64,000 nt of DNA from Sediminivirga luteola (GCF_014639315.1 NZ_BMFY01000009.1:62001-126000), one strand, 5' to 3'. Positions 55,752 to 63,666 are shown, numbered from the stretch's first letter. Translations and numbers: made by a program. Notes: a model not told the origin generated them from the sequence alone.

Positions 55752-56053
55752 GCACCGTAACCGCGGACATCACGATGTCCCTGGACGGCTATGTGACCGG
55801 CCCCGACAGCGAGCTCGGTCGGGGCGGTGATGCGATCCAGCGGTGGGCGTTCAACGCCAAGGACTCTCCACGGGACGAGCAGTCCTCGAGCACGCCGCGT
55901 CGCGTACCGGGCGACTTCCGTATCCACCCCTCCCCCGTCCTCATGGCTGCCGGTACCCGCCTCTTCGACCTGGTCGACGAGCGGATCCTGCTCACCCAGA
56001 CCGACGTCGTCGTCACCGACCACGCCACCCACCTCGCCTACCGAGCCGACTAG
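55748..56053 (+). CDS. DHFR/RibD-like protein with internal deletion
   Basis: A 101-residue frame starting GTG 55748 by overlap with the preceding gene. The N-terminus (TADITMSLDGYVTGPDSELGRGGDAIQRWAF) and C-terminus (FRIHPSPVLMAAGTRLFDLVDERILL, HATHLAYRAD) match the two ends of RibD_C-family proteins, but the roughly 100 central residues that should hold the NADPH-binding and catalytic core are missing. The junction lies near residues 40-55. The frame is intact, so a product may be made, but enzymatic activity is doubtful. Confidence 0.7.
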   Translation: MSTVTADITMSLDGYVTGPDSELGRGGDAIQRWAFNAKDSPRDEQSSSTPRRVPGDFRIHPSPVLMAAGTRLFDLVDERILLTQTDVVVTDHATHLAYRAD

Positions 56054-56084
56054 CTGCGGCGGCGCTTTCCAGACAGGAGAGATC

Positions 56085-56384
56085 GTGTCTTTCCAGGCCT
56101 ACCTCGACAACATCGAGACCAAGACGGGCATCACGCCCCGACGATTCACTGAGCTCGCCGCTGAACGAGGTTTCGGGCCCGGCACGAAGGCGGCGCCGAT
56201 CATCCAGTGGCTCGCCGAGGATTACGGGCTGGGGCGCGGCCACGCGATGGCCCTCGTCCACGTGATCACTAAGGGTGAGACGGTCAGCGCCAAGCATGTG
56301 GGCACCGGAAGCACGCACAGCGACGCCGGGGACCGCCTGTGGCTCGACGGCAAGGACACCCGTCCGGAGGACTGGGGATCATGA
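56085..56384 (+). CDS. DUF4287 domain-containing protein
   Basis: A 99-residue protein matching DUF4287: SFQAYLDNIETKTGITPRRFTELAAERGF, KAAPIIQWLAEDYGLGRGHAMALVHVITKG. The fold is helical; function unknown. GTG 56085 is supported by AGGAGA, 6 nt upstream. The stop overlaps the VOC start (ATGA). Genes for DUF4287, DHFR-like and VOC proteins often occur together with SRPBCC and ArsR genes in actinobacteria. Confidence 0.85.
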   Translation: MSFQAYLDNIETKTGITPRRFTELAAERGFGPGTKAAPIIQWLAEDYGLGRGHAMALVHVITKGETVSAKHVGTGSTHSDAGDRLWLDGKDTRPEDWGS

Positions 56385-56788
56385 CGCGCTCGATCAGCAT
56401 CGCGCTGCCCATCGAGGACCGGGCAAGATCCTACGCCTTCTACCAGGAGACCCTCGGTCTCAAGCCGATCGGCGAACCGGCCGAGGACGGCGTTCCGGAG
56501 CCGCTGCAGTTCCGGCTGGACGAACGCACCGCGCTGGCGCTGATCCCCAGCGGCGGCTTCAGCTGGGTCATCGGTGGCCGGGAGGTCGCGACGCCAGGGA
56601 TCAGTGAGGTCCTCTTGGGGCTGAGCGTGGCATCGCCCGAGGAGGTGACCGCCGTCGTCGACCGGATGCGCGCCCATGGCGGACGGGTGCTGGCAGAACC
56701 CGAACAGCAGGACTGGGGCTTCACCGCCGTAGCCGCGGACCCCGACGGCCACGCCTGGCAGATCGTCGCCGAGTCCGAGGGAACGTGA
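56381..56788 (+). CDS. VOC (glyoxalase/bleomycin-resistance-like) family protein
   Basis: A 135-residue VOC protein: SISIALPIEDRARSYAFYQETLGLKPIG, TALALIPSGGFSW, LLGLSVASPEEVTAVVDRMRAHGGRVLAEP and FTAVAADPDGHAWQIVAES. The DPDGHAWQIV ending is typical. ATG overlaps the DUF4287 stop. Function unknown beyond the fold. Confidence 0.88.
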   Translation: MTRSISIALPIEDRARSYAFYQETLGLKPIGEPAEDGVPEPLQFRLDERTALALIPSGGFSWVIGGREVATPGISEVLLGLSVASPEEVTAVVDRMRAHGGRVLAEPEQQDWGFTAVAADPDGHAWQIVAESEGT

Positions 56789-56799
56789 AGCGAGGACCG

Positions 56800-56943
56800 A
56801 TGACCGGCACCTCGGCCGAGGCTCACCGTGAATCGCTGCAACTGCCCAGTGTGCGTGGAGCCATCGCCGAGGCGGTGCCGTTGCTGAGCGGAGAGATGAG
56901 CAGCTTCCAGTACGACGTCATAGCCTCGCCGCTGCGCGACTGA
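56800..56943 (+). CDS. Small ORF of 47 codons at the end of the DHFR/VOC operon
   Basis: ATG 56800 follows GAGGA by 3 nt and runs to TGA at 56941-56943, 11 nt after the VOC stop. The product (LQLPSVRGAIAEAVPLLSGE within) has alternating hydrophobic and charged residues and no recognised family. It could be a genuine small protein or the tail of a lost gene. Support is only the start context and position. Confidence 0.35.
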   Translation: MTGTSAEAHRESLQLPSVRGAIAEAVPLLSGEMSSFQYDVIASPLRD

Positions 56944-56989
56944 ACAGGGCCGTCGCTCACCGCTCTGCCACCCTGGGCCTCAAGGCCGG

Positions 56990-57066
56990 TGGTGCCCCCG
57001 GTGGGACTCGAACCCACACTGAGCGGATTTTAAGTCCGCTGCCTCTGCCGATTGGGCTACGAGGGC
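56990..57066 (-). tRNA. tRNA with UAA anticodon (Leu), short variable arm
   Basis: The acceptor stem GCCCTCG (57060-57066) pairs with CGGGGGC (56994-57000). The D arm has a 3-bp stem (57041-57057). The anticodon stem is GCGGA/TCCGC with loop CTTAAAA, anticodon TAA. A 5-nt variable region (57018-57022), T arm GTGGG/CCCAC, discriminator A and an encoded CCA (56990-56992) follow. By anticodon it would read UUA (Leu), but bacterial leucine tRNAs normally have a long variable arm. Confidence 0.9.
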
Positions 57067-57153
57067 GTGCTGACAGTCTACTGACCGGCTCGGTATGACG
57101 GTGCCGCTACATCGTCGATCCGCCGTTATGTCGTCGCTGTGCTCGTATAGATC

Positions 57154-57211
57154 GTCACTCTCCATACGTGTCACCGAGGTCCTGAGACATCACAGTCACT
57201 CTCCATATGTG
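57154..57211 (+). repeat. 17-bp direct repeats beside the tRNA, possible insertion-sequence end
   Basis: GTCACTCTCCATACGTG (57154-57170) recurs with one change as GTCACTCTCCATATGTG (57195-57211), starting 41 nt apart. Related phrases (ATCGTCGATC, GTCGTCGCTG) lie between and before. IS21-family elements have ends made of such repeats with a CCATATG-like core, so this may be a remnant of one. No transposase frame is present within the 365-nt gap. Confidence 0.4.
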
Positions 57212-57309
57212 GGGAGCGACGACGTACGGGCGCAGCGACGATTTAAGCGCGAACGCCTCGGACGGGGCACCGGTCGCAACACGACGCGCTGGCCCGAGCA
57301 CTCAGCACA

Positions 57310-57343
57310 ACGGCCCGCAGCCCCGTCAGGGGCGGCGGGCCGT
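57310..57343 (-). terminator. Hairpin terminator downstream of ndh
   Basis: ACGGCCCGC (57310-57318) pairs with GCGGGCCGT (57335-57343), with an inner CCCC/GGGG pairing. It is about 90 nt after the ndh stop, and no T-run follows. Confidence 0.65.
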
Positions 57344-57431
57344 CGGCGTGTCCCGGTCAGCGTCGGCTGGCGCCGGCAAGGCCAGCACCGGCAGCGCTGA
57401 TCAGGACCGGGCGCTCAAGCGAAACGAGGCT

Positions 57432-58802
57432 TCAGGAAGCCTTCTCCTTCTTGGGGGCCGGCTTGGACTGCGCGGCCTCCACGAAGTTCTTCCGCGGCAC
57501 GTCCAGGTCCTTCAGCGGGGTGAGGTCCCGGCCGAGGATCGCGCTGATGATCCAGTTGGCGAACACGCGCTTCTTGCGGTCCAGCGTCGGGATCGCCGCA
57601 CCGTGGTAGCCGCGGTGCATCAGCCAGGCGAGCACGCCGCGCGCTTCGAAGTCACCGATCTGCGAGACGCCCTGGTACAGGCCCAGGCCGGCGACGGAGC
57701 CGATGGTCTTGTGGAAGTACTGCTGGAAGTCGGTGCCGCCGCGCAGCGCCTTGAGCACGTTCGCCGCCAGCACGGGAGCCTGGCGCACCGCGTGCTGCGC
57801 GTTCGGCACGCAGAACCCGCCGACGCCGCCGCCGGTCAGATCCGGCACGGCGGCATTGTCGCCGGCGCCCCAGGCACCCTCGACGACGCCGTTCTCGTCC
57901 TCCACCTGAAGATCGGCGCGGACGGTGAGGCGACCGCGCTCGTCGATCGGCAGATCGGAGTCGATCAGCACCGGGTTGGCCTTCACGCCGGCGGTCCACA
58001 CGATGGTGTCGGCGTCGAACTCCTCGCCGTTGGAGAGCTTGACGTGCTTGTCGGTGCAGTCCTGCAGGAAGGTCTCCAGGTACACGTCCACGCCGCGGCG
58101 GCGAAGGTCCTCGACGACCCAGCGGGCCTGGGCCTCGCCGACCTCGGGCATGACCCGGGCCATGCCCTCCACCAGCACGAAGCGGACGTCGGACTGGGTA
58201 AGGGTGTCGTACTGGGCGATGGCGTCGCGGACCATGTCCTCCAGCTCGGCCAGGCCCTCGATGCCGGCGAAGCCGCCGCCGACGAACACGATGGTGAGCA
58301 GCCGGCGGCGCTCCTCGTCGTCTTCCACCAGGGATGCCTCGGCCACGCGGCTGAGCACGTGGTCACGCAGCGCGACGGCCTCTTCGATCCGCTTGAGGCC
58401 GATGGCCTCCTCCTCCAGGCCCGGGATGGGCAGGGTGCGGGCGACGGAGCCGGCGGCCAGGACGATGTGGTCGTAGTCGAGCTCGAAGGCCTCGCCGGTC
58501 TCCGGCTCGATGACCGCGGAGCGGTCGGCGTGCTTGATGGAGGTGACCTTGCCGGTGATGACCTCCGCGCCGGGCAGGTTGCGGCGCAGCGGCACGACGG
58601 CGTGCCGGGGCTCGATCGAGCCGGCCGCGACCTCCGGCAGGAACGGCTGGTAGGTCATGTAGGGGTTCGGGTCGACCACGGTCACGGTCGCCTCGCCACG
58701 GCCGAGCTGCTTGAGCAGCAGCCGGGCAGTGGTCAGGCCGAGGTAGCCGCCGCCGACGATGAGAATACGAGGACGCAGTGTGGAGTTCCTGATGAGTGCC
58801 AT
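57432..58802 (-). CDS. ndh: Type II NADH dehydrogenase (NDH-2)
   Basis: A 456-residue non-pumping flavoenzyme passing electrons from NADH to menaquinone. The FAD-binding loop is ILIVGGGYLGLTTARLLL, the second Rossmann loop (NADH) is IVFVGGGFAGIEGLAEL, and GDNAAVPD with QHAVRQAPVLAANV bind FAD and quinone. ATG 58802 has TACGAT (58809-58814), 6 nt upstream, suggesting leaderless transcription. A Rex-like operator overlaps the promoter. The C-terminus ends in a Lys/Pro tail (KPAPKKEKAS). It is peripheral to the membrane. Confidence 0.95.
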   Translation of the reverse strand: MALIRNSTLRPRILIVGGGYLGLTTARLLLKQLGRGEATVTVVDPNPYMTYQPFLPEVAAGSIEPRHAVVPLRRNLPGAEVITGKVTSIKHADRSAVIEPETGEAFELDYDHIVLAAGSVARTLPIPGLEEEAIGLKRIEEAVALRDHVLSRVAEASLVEDDEERRRLLTIVFVGGGFAGIEGLAELEDMVRDAIAQYDTLTQSDVRFVLVEGMARVMPEVGEAQARWVVEDLRRRGVDVYLETFLQDCTDKHVKLSNGEEFDADTIVWTAGVKANPVLIDSDLPIDERGRLTVRADLQVEDENGVVEGAWGAGDNAAVPDLTGGGVGGFCVPNAQHAVRQAPVLAANVLKALRGGTDFQQYFHKTIGSVAGLGLYQGVSQIGDFEARGVLAWLMHRGYHGAAIPTLDRKKRVFANWIISAILGRDLTPLKDLDVPRKNFVEAAQSKPAPKKEKAS

Positions 58803-58808
58803 GTGCCC

Positions 58809-58836
58809 ATCGTAGGCGATTGTGAAAGTTTTCACG
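58809..58836 (-). promoter_or_regulatory. ndh promoter with Rex-like operator
   Basis: TGTGAA-N4-TTCACG (58821-58836, plus strand) matches the Streptomyces Rex consensus TGTGAA-N4-TTCACA at 11 of 12 positions. TACGAT (58809-58814, read on the minus strand) is the -10. The operator thus covers the spacer and -35 region, where a repressor would block RNA polymerase. The site also overlaps the stop codon of the S8 protease gene. Confidence 0.6.
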
Positions 58837-60151
58837 ATTTGGGGGCGCGCTGCGGCTTGAGCCGCGCGGCAAGCGCTATCACCAGGGTGAACACTGCCGC
58901 CAGTAGCAACCCGGAGGTGACGGCGATGCCCGCCACCGGCAGCGGGGCATGCCGTTGCGCTGCCTCCGCCCGGCCGGGCTCCAGCCGCTGCACTACGGCA
59001 TCCGTCCCGGCCTCGTCGGGAGTCTCGATCGGCTCGGTGCGCAGCGGCTCGGCCTGCCGGTGCATCGCCACCCACGCCTCCAGGTCCCCGAGCGTCTCAG
59101 CCGACCCGGTGGCGCGCGAGGCGAAGGCCGCGGGCGGGTCCACCCGGCCGTGGCCGACAGCGGCATCGGGCAGTTCACCGTCGTGTCCGGGCACCGGCCG
59201 CGCGGTCTGAAGCAGGCGCGCGGCGATGTCCTGGGCGGAGGCCTCCGGGTCACCGGCGCGCATGAGCGCCGCCACCCCGGCGACGATCGGGGCGGCGAAG
59301 GAGGACCCCTCGGCCAGGCCGGTCCCGCCCTCGTGCCATGCCACGGGGATCTGCACGCCGGGACCCATCAGGTCCACCGCGGTGCCCGGCGCCGAGGCGT
59401 CCGGTGCGAGCCGGCCCTCCCGGTCCAGGCCGCCGACGCCGAGCACCCCGGGCATCGTCGACGGGGACCACGCCTGCTCGGCACCCTGACGGCGGTTCCC
59501 CACGCACGCGATGATCAGCACGTCCTTGTCCATGGCGTACTGGAAGGCCTCGTCCCAGCTCTCCGGCCACGACGGCTCGGACCAGCCCAGGGAGAGGTTG
59601 ATGACATCCGCTCCCTCGTCGGCGGCCCAGCGGACCGCATCGGCGACCTGGTCGCGTGCGCCGGGGACGTCATCGGGCCCTCCCCCGCCCAGCCACACGG
59701 AGGCGGAGAGCAGTTCGGCCTCCGGCGCCACGCCCGTGGGGTTGCCGTCCTGACCGTTGCCAGCGATCACGCTGGCCACGGCGGTGCCGTGGAAGAGGAC
59801 GTTCTGGGCGCCGATGGGTTCGGTGCCGTCGGTGCCCGGGTCACCGAAGCTGCGCGCCCCGGCGAGCTCTGGCAGGCCGGGGTGCGAGTCGTCGACGCCG
59901 GAGTCGATCACGGCGACGCGCGCGCCTTCCCCGCGGGTCTCCTCCCAGATCTCCTGAATCCCGAGCTGCTCGAGGTACCAGGCTTCGTGGGCGGCGGCGG
60001 GCAGACTGGCCGGCAGCGGCGCCACCAGCAGCGGAGCGGCGAGCAGCAGCGCCGCCGCCAGATGCAGGAGGCGGCGCGCGGCGGGGCTCGCGGGGCGTGG
60101 CCGTCGCGGGGCGCGGGACCGGGGCATCGGGCTGTTCAGCTCAGACTCCAT
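58832..60151 (-). CDS. Mycosin-like S8 subtilisin-family serine protease
   Basis: A 439-residue membrane-anchored subtilase. Residues 1-55 carry a basic start and signal-like hydrophobic segment. The catalytic triad is visible as VAVIDSGVDDSHPGL (Asp), FHGTAVASVIAG (His) and GSSFAAPIVAGVAAL (Ser), and the oxyanion Asn lies in IIACVGNRRQG. A transmembrane segment (residues 405-430) and short basic tail end the protein. This layout matches mycosins (MycP) of type VII secretion, but no ESX genes are here. ATG 60151 overlaps the ppx gene by 16 nt; ATG 60127 is an alternative. Confidence 0.9.
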   Translation of the reverse strand: MESELNSPMPRSRAPRRPRPASPAARRLLHLAAALLLAAPLLVAPLPASLPAAAHEAWYLEQLGIQEIWEETRGEGARVAVIDSGVDDSHPGLPELAGARSFGDPGTDGTEPIGAQNVLFHGTAVASVIAGNGQDGNPTGVAPEAELLSASVWLGGGGPDDVPGARDQVADAVRWAADEGADVINLSLGWSEPSWPESWDEAFQYAMDKDVLIIACVGNRRQGAEQAWSPSTMPGVLGVGGLDREGRLAPDASAPGTAVDLMGPGVQIPVAWHEGGTGLAEGSSFAAPIVAGVAALMRAGDPEASAQDIAARLLQTARPVPGHDGELPDAAVGHGRVDPPAAFASRATGSAETLGDLEAWVAMHRQAEPLRTEPIETPDEAGTDAVVQRLEPGRAEAAQRHAPLPVAGIAVTSGLLLAAVFTLVIALAARLKPQRAPKS

Positions 60152-61068
60152 GCGATGCCGTCGAGGATGTCCCGTTCGCTGGTCAGGATCGCGGGCTCGC
60201 CCGCGCGGTCGCGGAGGCGTTCGACGACGCGGTCGTAGATCAGCGCGCCGGTGGCGATCACGTCCGCGCGGCCGGGGTGCATATAGGGCAGGGCGGCGCG
60301 CTCGCCGGCGGTCATCTCGGCCAGTTCCCGGGCAGCGGCGGTGACCTGGGCCGCCTGCAGCCGCGCGCCGTGAATCCGCTCGGGCCGGTAGCCGTCCAGA
60401 CGGAGGATGTGCGCGGTCAGCGTCGTGACGGTTCCGGCGACGCCGACGAGGGTGCGCACCCCGCTCAAGCTCACATGCGTCTCGGCTTCGTCGAGGGCGG
60501 CGTCGATGTCCGCGAGCGCGGCCGCGCGGGCCTCGGCGGTGATCTGCTCACGGCCGGTGTGCCGCTCGGTCAGACGCACGCAGCCGATGTCCATGCTCCA
60601 GGCGGCGGCCACGCCGGAGTCGTCGCCGAGGACGAGCTCGGTGGAGCCCCCGCCCAGATCGCACACCAGATAGGGCGCCTCGGCGCCAGTCAGCCCGCGG
60701 GTGGCGCCGTCGAAGGAGAGCGCGGCTTCCTCATCGCCGGAGATCACCTCGGGGCGGACGCCGAGCCGTTCCTCGATGCCGGAGAGGAAGACCTCGCGGT
60801 TGGCCGCGTCGCGGGTCGCGGAGGTCGCAGTGAAGCGGATCCGCTCGGCGCCCTCGCGCCTGACGACCGCCGCGAACTCCTCGGTGGCGGCGAATGCCCG
60901 CTCCAGTGCTTCCGGGGCGAAGGCCCCCGTGGCATCGACGCCCTGACCGAGCCGGACGATGCGCATGTCCCGCACCACATCGGTCGCGGTGCCGGCATCG
61001 GCGTCGATGTCGGCGATGAGGAGGCGCAGGGAGTTGGTGCCGCAGTCGAAGGCCGCTACTCGTGTCAT
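60136..61068 (-). CDS. ppx: Ppx/GppA phosphatase family protein
   Basis: A 310-residue ASKHA-fold phosphatase hydrolysing polyphosphate or pppGpp. Motifs are VAAFDCGTNSLRLLIA (phosphate 1), FTATSATRDAANREVF, VISGDEEAALSFDGA, VCDLGGGSTELVLG and VGVAGTVTTLTAHIL. The short length is typical of actinobacterial single-domain Ppx1-type proteins. ATG 61068 has TAGGCT (61075-61080), 6 nt upstream, suggesting leaderless transcription. Confidence 0.92.
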   Translation of the reverse strand: MTRVAAFDCGTNSLRLLIADIDADAGTATDVVRDMRIVRLGQGVDATGAFAPEALERAFAATEEFAAVVRREGAERIRFTATSATRDAANREVFLSGIEERLGVRPEVISGDEEAALSFDGATRGLTGAEAPYLVCDLGGGSTELVLGDDSGVAAAWSMDIGCVRLTERHTGREQITAEARAAALADIDAALDEAETHVSLSGVRTLVGVAGTVTTLTAHILRLDGYRPERIHGARLQAAQVTAAARELAEMTAGERAALPYMHPGRADVIATGALIYDRVVERLRDRAGEPAILTSERDILDGIAWSLS

Positions 61069-61208
61069 AGGGAAAGCCTAACGGTCTGACCTGGGCGTCC
61101 GGGCGTGACGGCACCACCGGTCGGATCGCGGCGCCGGCGCAGCGAAGTCCATGCCGTCCATGCTGTCCCCGTCATGGCGCCTATCCCCCCGGTGCACGCG
61201 CTTCCGGC

Positions 61209-63002
61209 TCAATCCGTGCCCGCGGTGAGCTCGGCGACGAGTTCCTGCGGCAGCTCGATCTGGGCGCTGTCCGGGATCCGCAGGATCAGCGGGCCGTCGA
61301 GGTCCGGCGGCAGTTCGAACTCCGCGAAGGCGGGAGTGCCCTCGTCGGGGAGATCCCGCCCCGTGGCCAAGACCTCGGAGCACACGCAGTGGGAGGGGGC
61401 CGAGACCGGGAAGTACTGCCGCCCGGCCGCGACGTCGACCAGGCCGAGGTTCCCCAGGCCGGGCTCGGTGCCGCCGGAGTAGGCGTTCTTGCCCAGCAGC
61501 TGCGGGTCCTCGGCGGCGCGGCTGCCGCGGAAGGCGTTCGCCTCGTAGCCGGTACCGGCCAGGCCGAGGGCGAAGCGCATGGTCACGGTCATGCCGTCGC
61601 GTTCGGCGCCGAGCACGTCGAAGCGGAGCTCGTGCTCGGTCTCGTCCTCCTCCGGTGCAGGCAGCACATAGGAGGCGAGCGCGCCGGGCTCCGCCTGCGT
61701 CTGCTCGGCCTCGTCCAGGTCCTGCAGTTCCTCGGCCCCCAGGTCGATGCCGTGACCGGAGTCCTCCGTGGCGGTGTAGCGGAAGCTCACCCGGCGGTTC
61801 AGTTCGCGGTTCTCGGGCAGGTCGTTGCCCTCGGCATCCTGGTTGGGCGCCAGCGGCCGGTCGTAGCTGTGGCCCTCCGTCTCGACGGAGATGCCGTCGT
61901 CCAGCAGCGGCGTGATCGCTTCGGCCACGGCCTCTGCCCGGTCTTCGGAGAGCCGCTGGTTCACCTCGTGGCTGTCGATGTTGTCGGTGTGCCCTTCGAT
62001 GACGACGGTCTGCCCGGCGGCCTCCGCGTTCAGTTTCTCCGCGGCGTCCTCGATCACCTGCTCGGCGTCGGCGGAGAGCTCCGATTCGCCGAACTCGAAG
62101 AGCACATCGGCGGGCAGGCTGACTTCCTGGCTCTCGCCGGCGATGGTGGTGGAGACTCCGCTGAGCGATTCGCTGCGCGCGGACAGCGGCTGCCGGTCGT
62201 AGCTGACCGCGCCGGTGCCATACTGGCCGGACATCTCGTGGCTGCGCGGTGTCAGCTGCGTCAGCCCGTCGTCCTCGGGCAGTTCGAACGGCGTGCCGGC
62301 GGTGACGGGGACGCCGCGCAGGGGTTCGGCCCATTCGGCGAAGAACAGGTCGATCTCATCGGATTCCGGGGCGGGGAAGTCGATGTAGACGAGCGCCACG
62401 CCGTCCCGGGGCGCGCTGCGGGGCAGGCTGGAGCAGACGCAGTTGATCCGCGCCTTGCTGAAGTCGTGCTCCTCGGACATCGGCTCCGGGTCCGGGGCGG
62501 CAGCCATGGCAGCGCCGGCGGAAACGGCGCCGTCGTTGGCGAAGCGACCGTCGGCGCGCAGCGGCGCGATCACCTCGCTGGCGCCGCGGTCGATCAGCCG
62601 CATCCACGGCGCCGCCTGGGAGCGGCTGAAGAACGGCGAGACCTGCTGCGGGGAGAGTTCGCTGCCGGTTTCCGGTGCCAGCCAGGCGTAGACCAGCCGG
62701 GCGAAATCGCCATCGGAATCCAGCGAGACCACCTGGAGCTTGGCGGTCTCCTCTCCGTCTTCGCCGGGCAGCGCGACGATCCGCTCCGCGACGGGCTCGG
62801 GAAGGGTGGTGGAGGTGCGGAAGCCGTCGTCGTCGGTGATGATGGCGGGCTCAGCCGGGGTCTCCTCCGGTTCCGGCGGCGCCGGCTGCGGATCGTCCTC
62901 CTCGGCCGGGGAGCATCCCGCGATGAGCAACGCAGCGGCCGTCGAGGCGGCTGCGAGTACGTTCAGGCGGGGGTGGCGGCGTCGGCGGTCTTCTGTCGGC
63001 AT
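61209..63002 (-). CDS. OmpA-domain lipoprotein with two flanking Cys-containing domains
   Basis: A 597-residue lipoprotein with lipobox L-I-A-G-C30. The central OmpA peptidoglycan-binding domain spans about 300-420: VLFEFGESELSADAEQVIEDAAEKL, IEGHTDN, LSEDRAEAVAEAI and ENRELNRRVSFRY. It is flanked by regions that look alike: each has a C-V-C-S motif (INCVCSS near 187 and HCVCSEV near 548) ahead of an acidic beta-rich stretch. OmpA domains in Gram-positive lipoproteins presumably anchor them to peptidoglycan. No partner is known. Confidence 0.85.
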   Translation of the reverse strand: MPTEDRRRRHPRLNVLAAASTAAALLIAGCSPAEEDDPQPAPPEPEETPAEPAIITDDDGFRTSTTLPEPVAERIVALPGEDGEETAKLQVVSLDSDGDFARLVYAWLAPETGSELSPQQVSPFFSRSQAAPWMRLIDRGASEVIAPLRADGRFANDGAVSAGAAMAAAPDPEPMSEEHDFSKARINCVCSSLPRSAPRDGVALVYIDFPAPESDEIDLFFAEWAEPLRGVPVTAGTPFELPEDDGLTQLTPRSHEMSGQYGTGAVSYDRQPLSARSESLSGVSTTIAGESQEVSLPADVLFEFGESELSADAEQVIEDAAEKLNAEAAGQTVVIEGHTDNIDSHEVNQRLSEDRAEAVAEAITPLLDDGISVETEGHSYDRPLAPNQDAEGNDLPENRELNRRVSFRYTATEDSGHGIDLGAEELQDLDEAEQTQAEPGALASYVLPAPEEDETEHELRFDVLGAERDGMTVTMRFALGLAGTGYEANAFRGSRAAEDPQLLGKNAYSGGTEPGLGNLGLVDVAAGRQYFPVSAPSHCVCSEVLATGRDLPDEGTPAFAEFELPPDLDGPLILRIPDSAQIELPQELVAELTAGTD

Positions 63003-63123
63003 AGGGGCGTGTCCGTCCTCGAAGTCGTCATCGCGTCATTGACAACGTACCATCGGGATCCGGCTCGTCCCGGCGCGTGACAGGACGGTCACATCGGCCG
63101 CCGACGCGGCCGCGGTCAGTCCC

Positions 63124-63666
63124 TCACTCGCAGAGGCAGAGCTCGGGCCGCCACTCCTCGCGGATCAGTCCCAGGGCGCGGTCGCCGATGGGATTCACGC
63201 CCGGGCCGGCGGCCAGCGCGTGCGCCACGAGCGCATGCAGGCATTTGACCCGCTCGGGCATGCCACCGGCGGAGAACCCGTCGATCTCGTGGACCTCGCC
63301 CAGGCCGAGGCTGGCTGCCAGTGCGGCGCGGTCCGCCAAGTACGCCTCGTGGGCGCGCCGGTAGGCTGCCGCGAGCTCGGCGTCCTCACCCAGCTCGGCG
63401 GTCATCTGCGCCATGAGACCTGCGGCTTCGAGCCGGGAGCAGGCCATCACGATGGCCGGATGGCTCAGGTAGTAGGTGGTGGGGAACGGCGTCCCGTCCT
63501 CCAGCCGGGGGGCGGTGACGGCCACGAGCGGCTTGCCGCAGCGGCATCGCGCGCCGATGCCCGCCAGGCCGCGGGGCACCCGGCCGAGTTGCTGACGCAG
63601 CACCTCCCGGTCATCCGGACGGACGGGGTCGGAGGGCGGACCGGGTTCGGCTTCGGTGGTCGTCAT
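63124..63666 (-). CDS. DUF501 family protein
   Basis: A 180-residue protein of the conserved actinobacterial DUF501 family. Motifs are LGRVPRGLAGIGARCRCGKPLV, PTTYYLSHPAIVMACSRLEAAGLM, Y..AHEAYLADRAALA and FSAGGMPERVKCLHALVAHALAAGPGVNPIGDRAL. Cys pairs suggest metal binding. Function unknown; it lies between divIC and ppx in many actinobacteria. The ATG overlaps the divIC stop (ATGA), and AGAGGA precedes. Confidence 0.9.
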   Translation of the reverse strand: MTTTEAEPGPPSDPVRPDDREVLRQQLGRVPRGLAGIGARCRCGKPLVAVTAPRLEDGTPFPTTYYLSHPAIVMACSRLEAAGLMAQMTAELGEDAELAAAYRRAHEAYLADRAALAASLGLGEVHEIDGFSAGGMPERVKCLHALVAHALAAGPGVNPIGDRALGLIREEWRPELCLCE

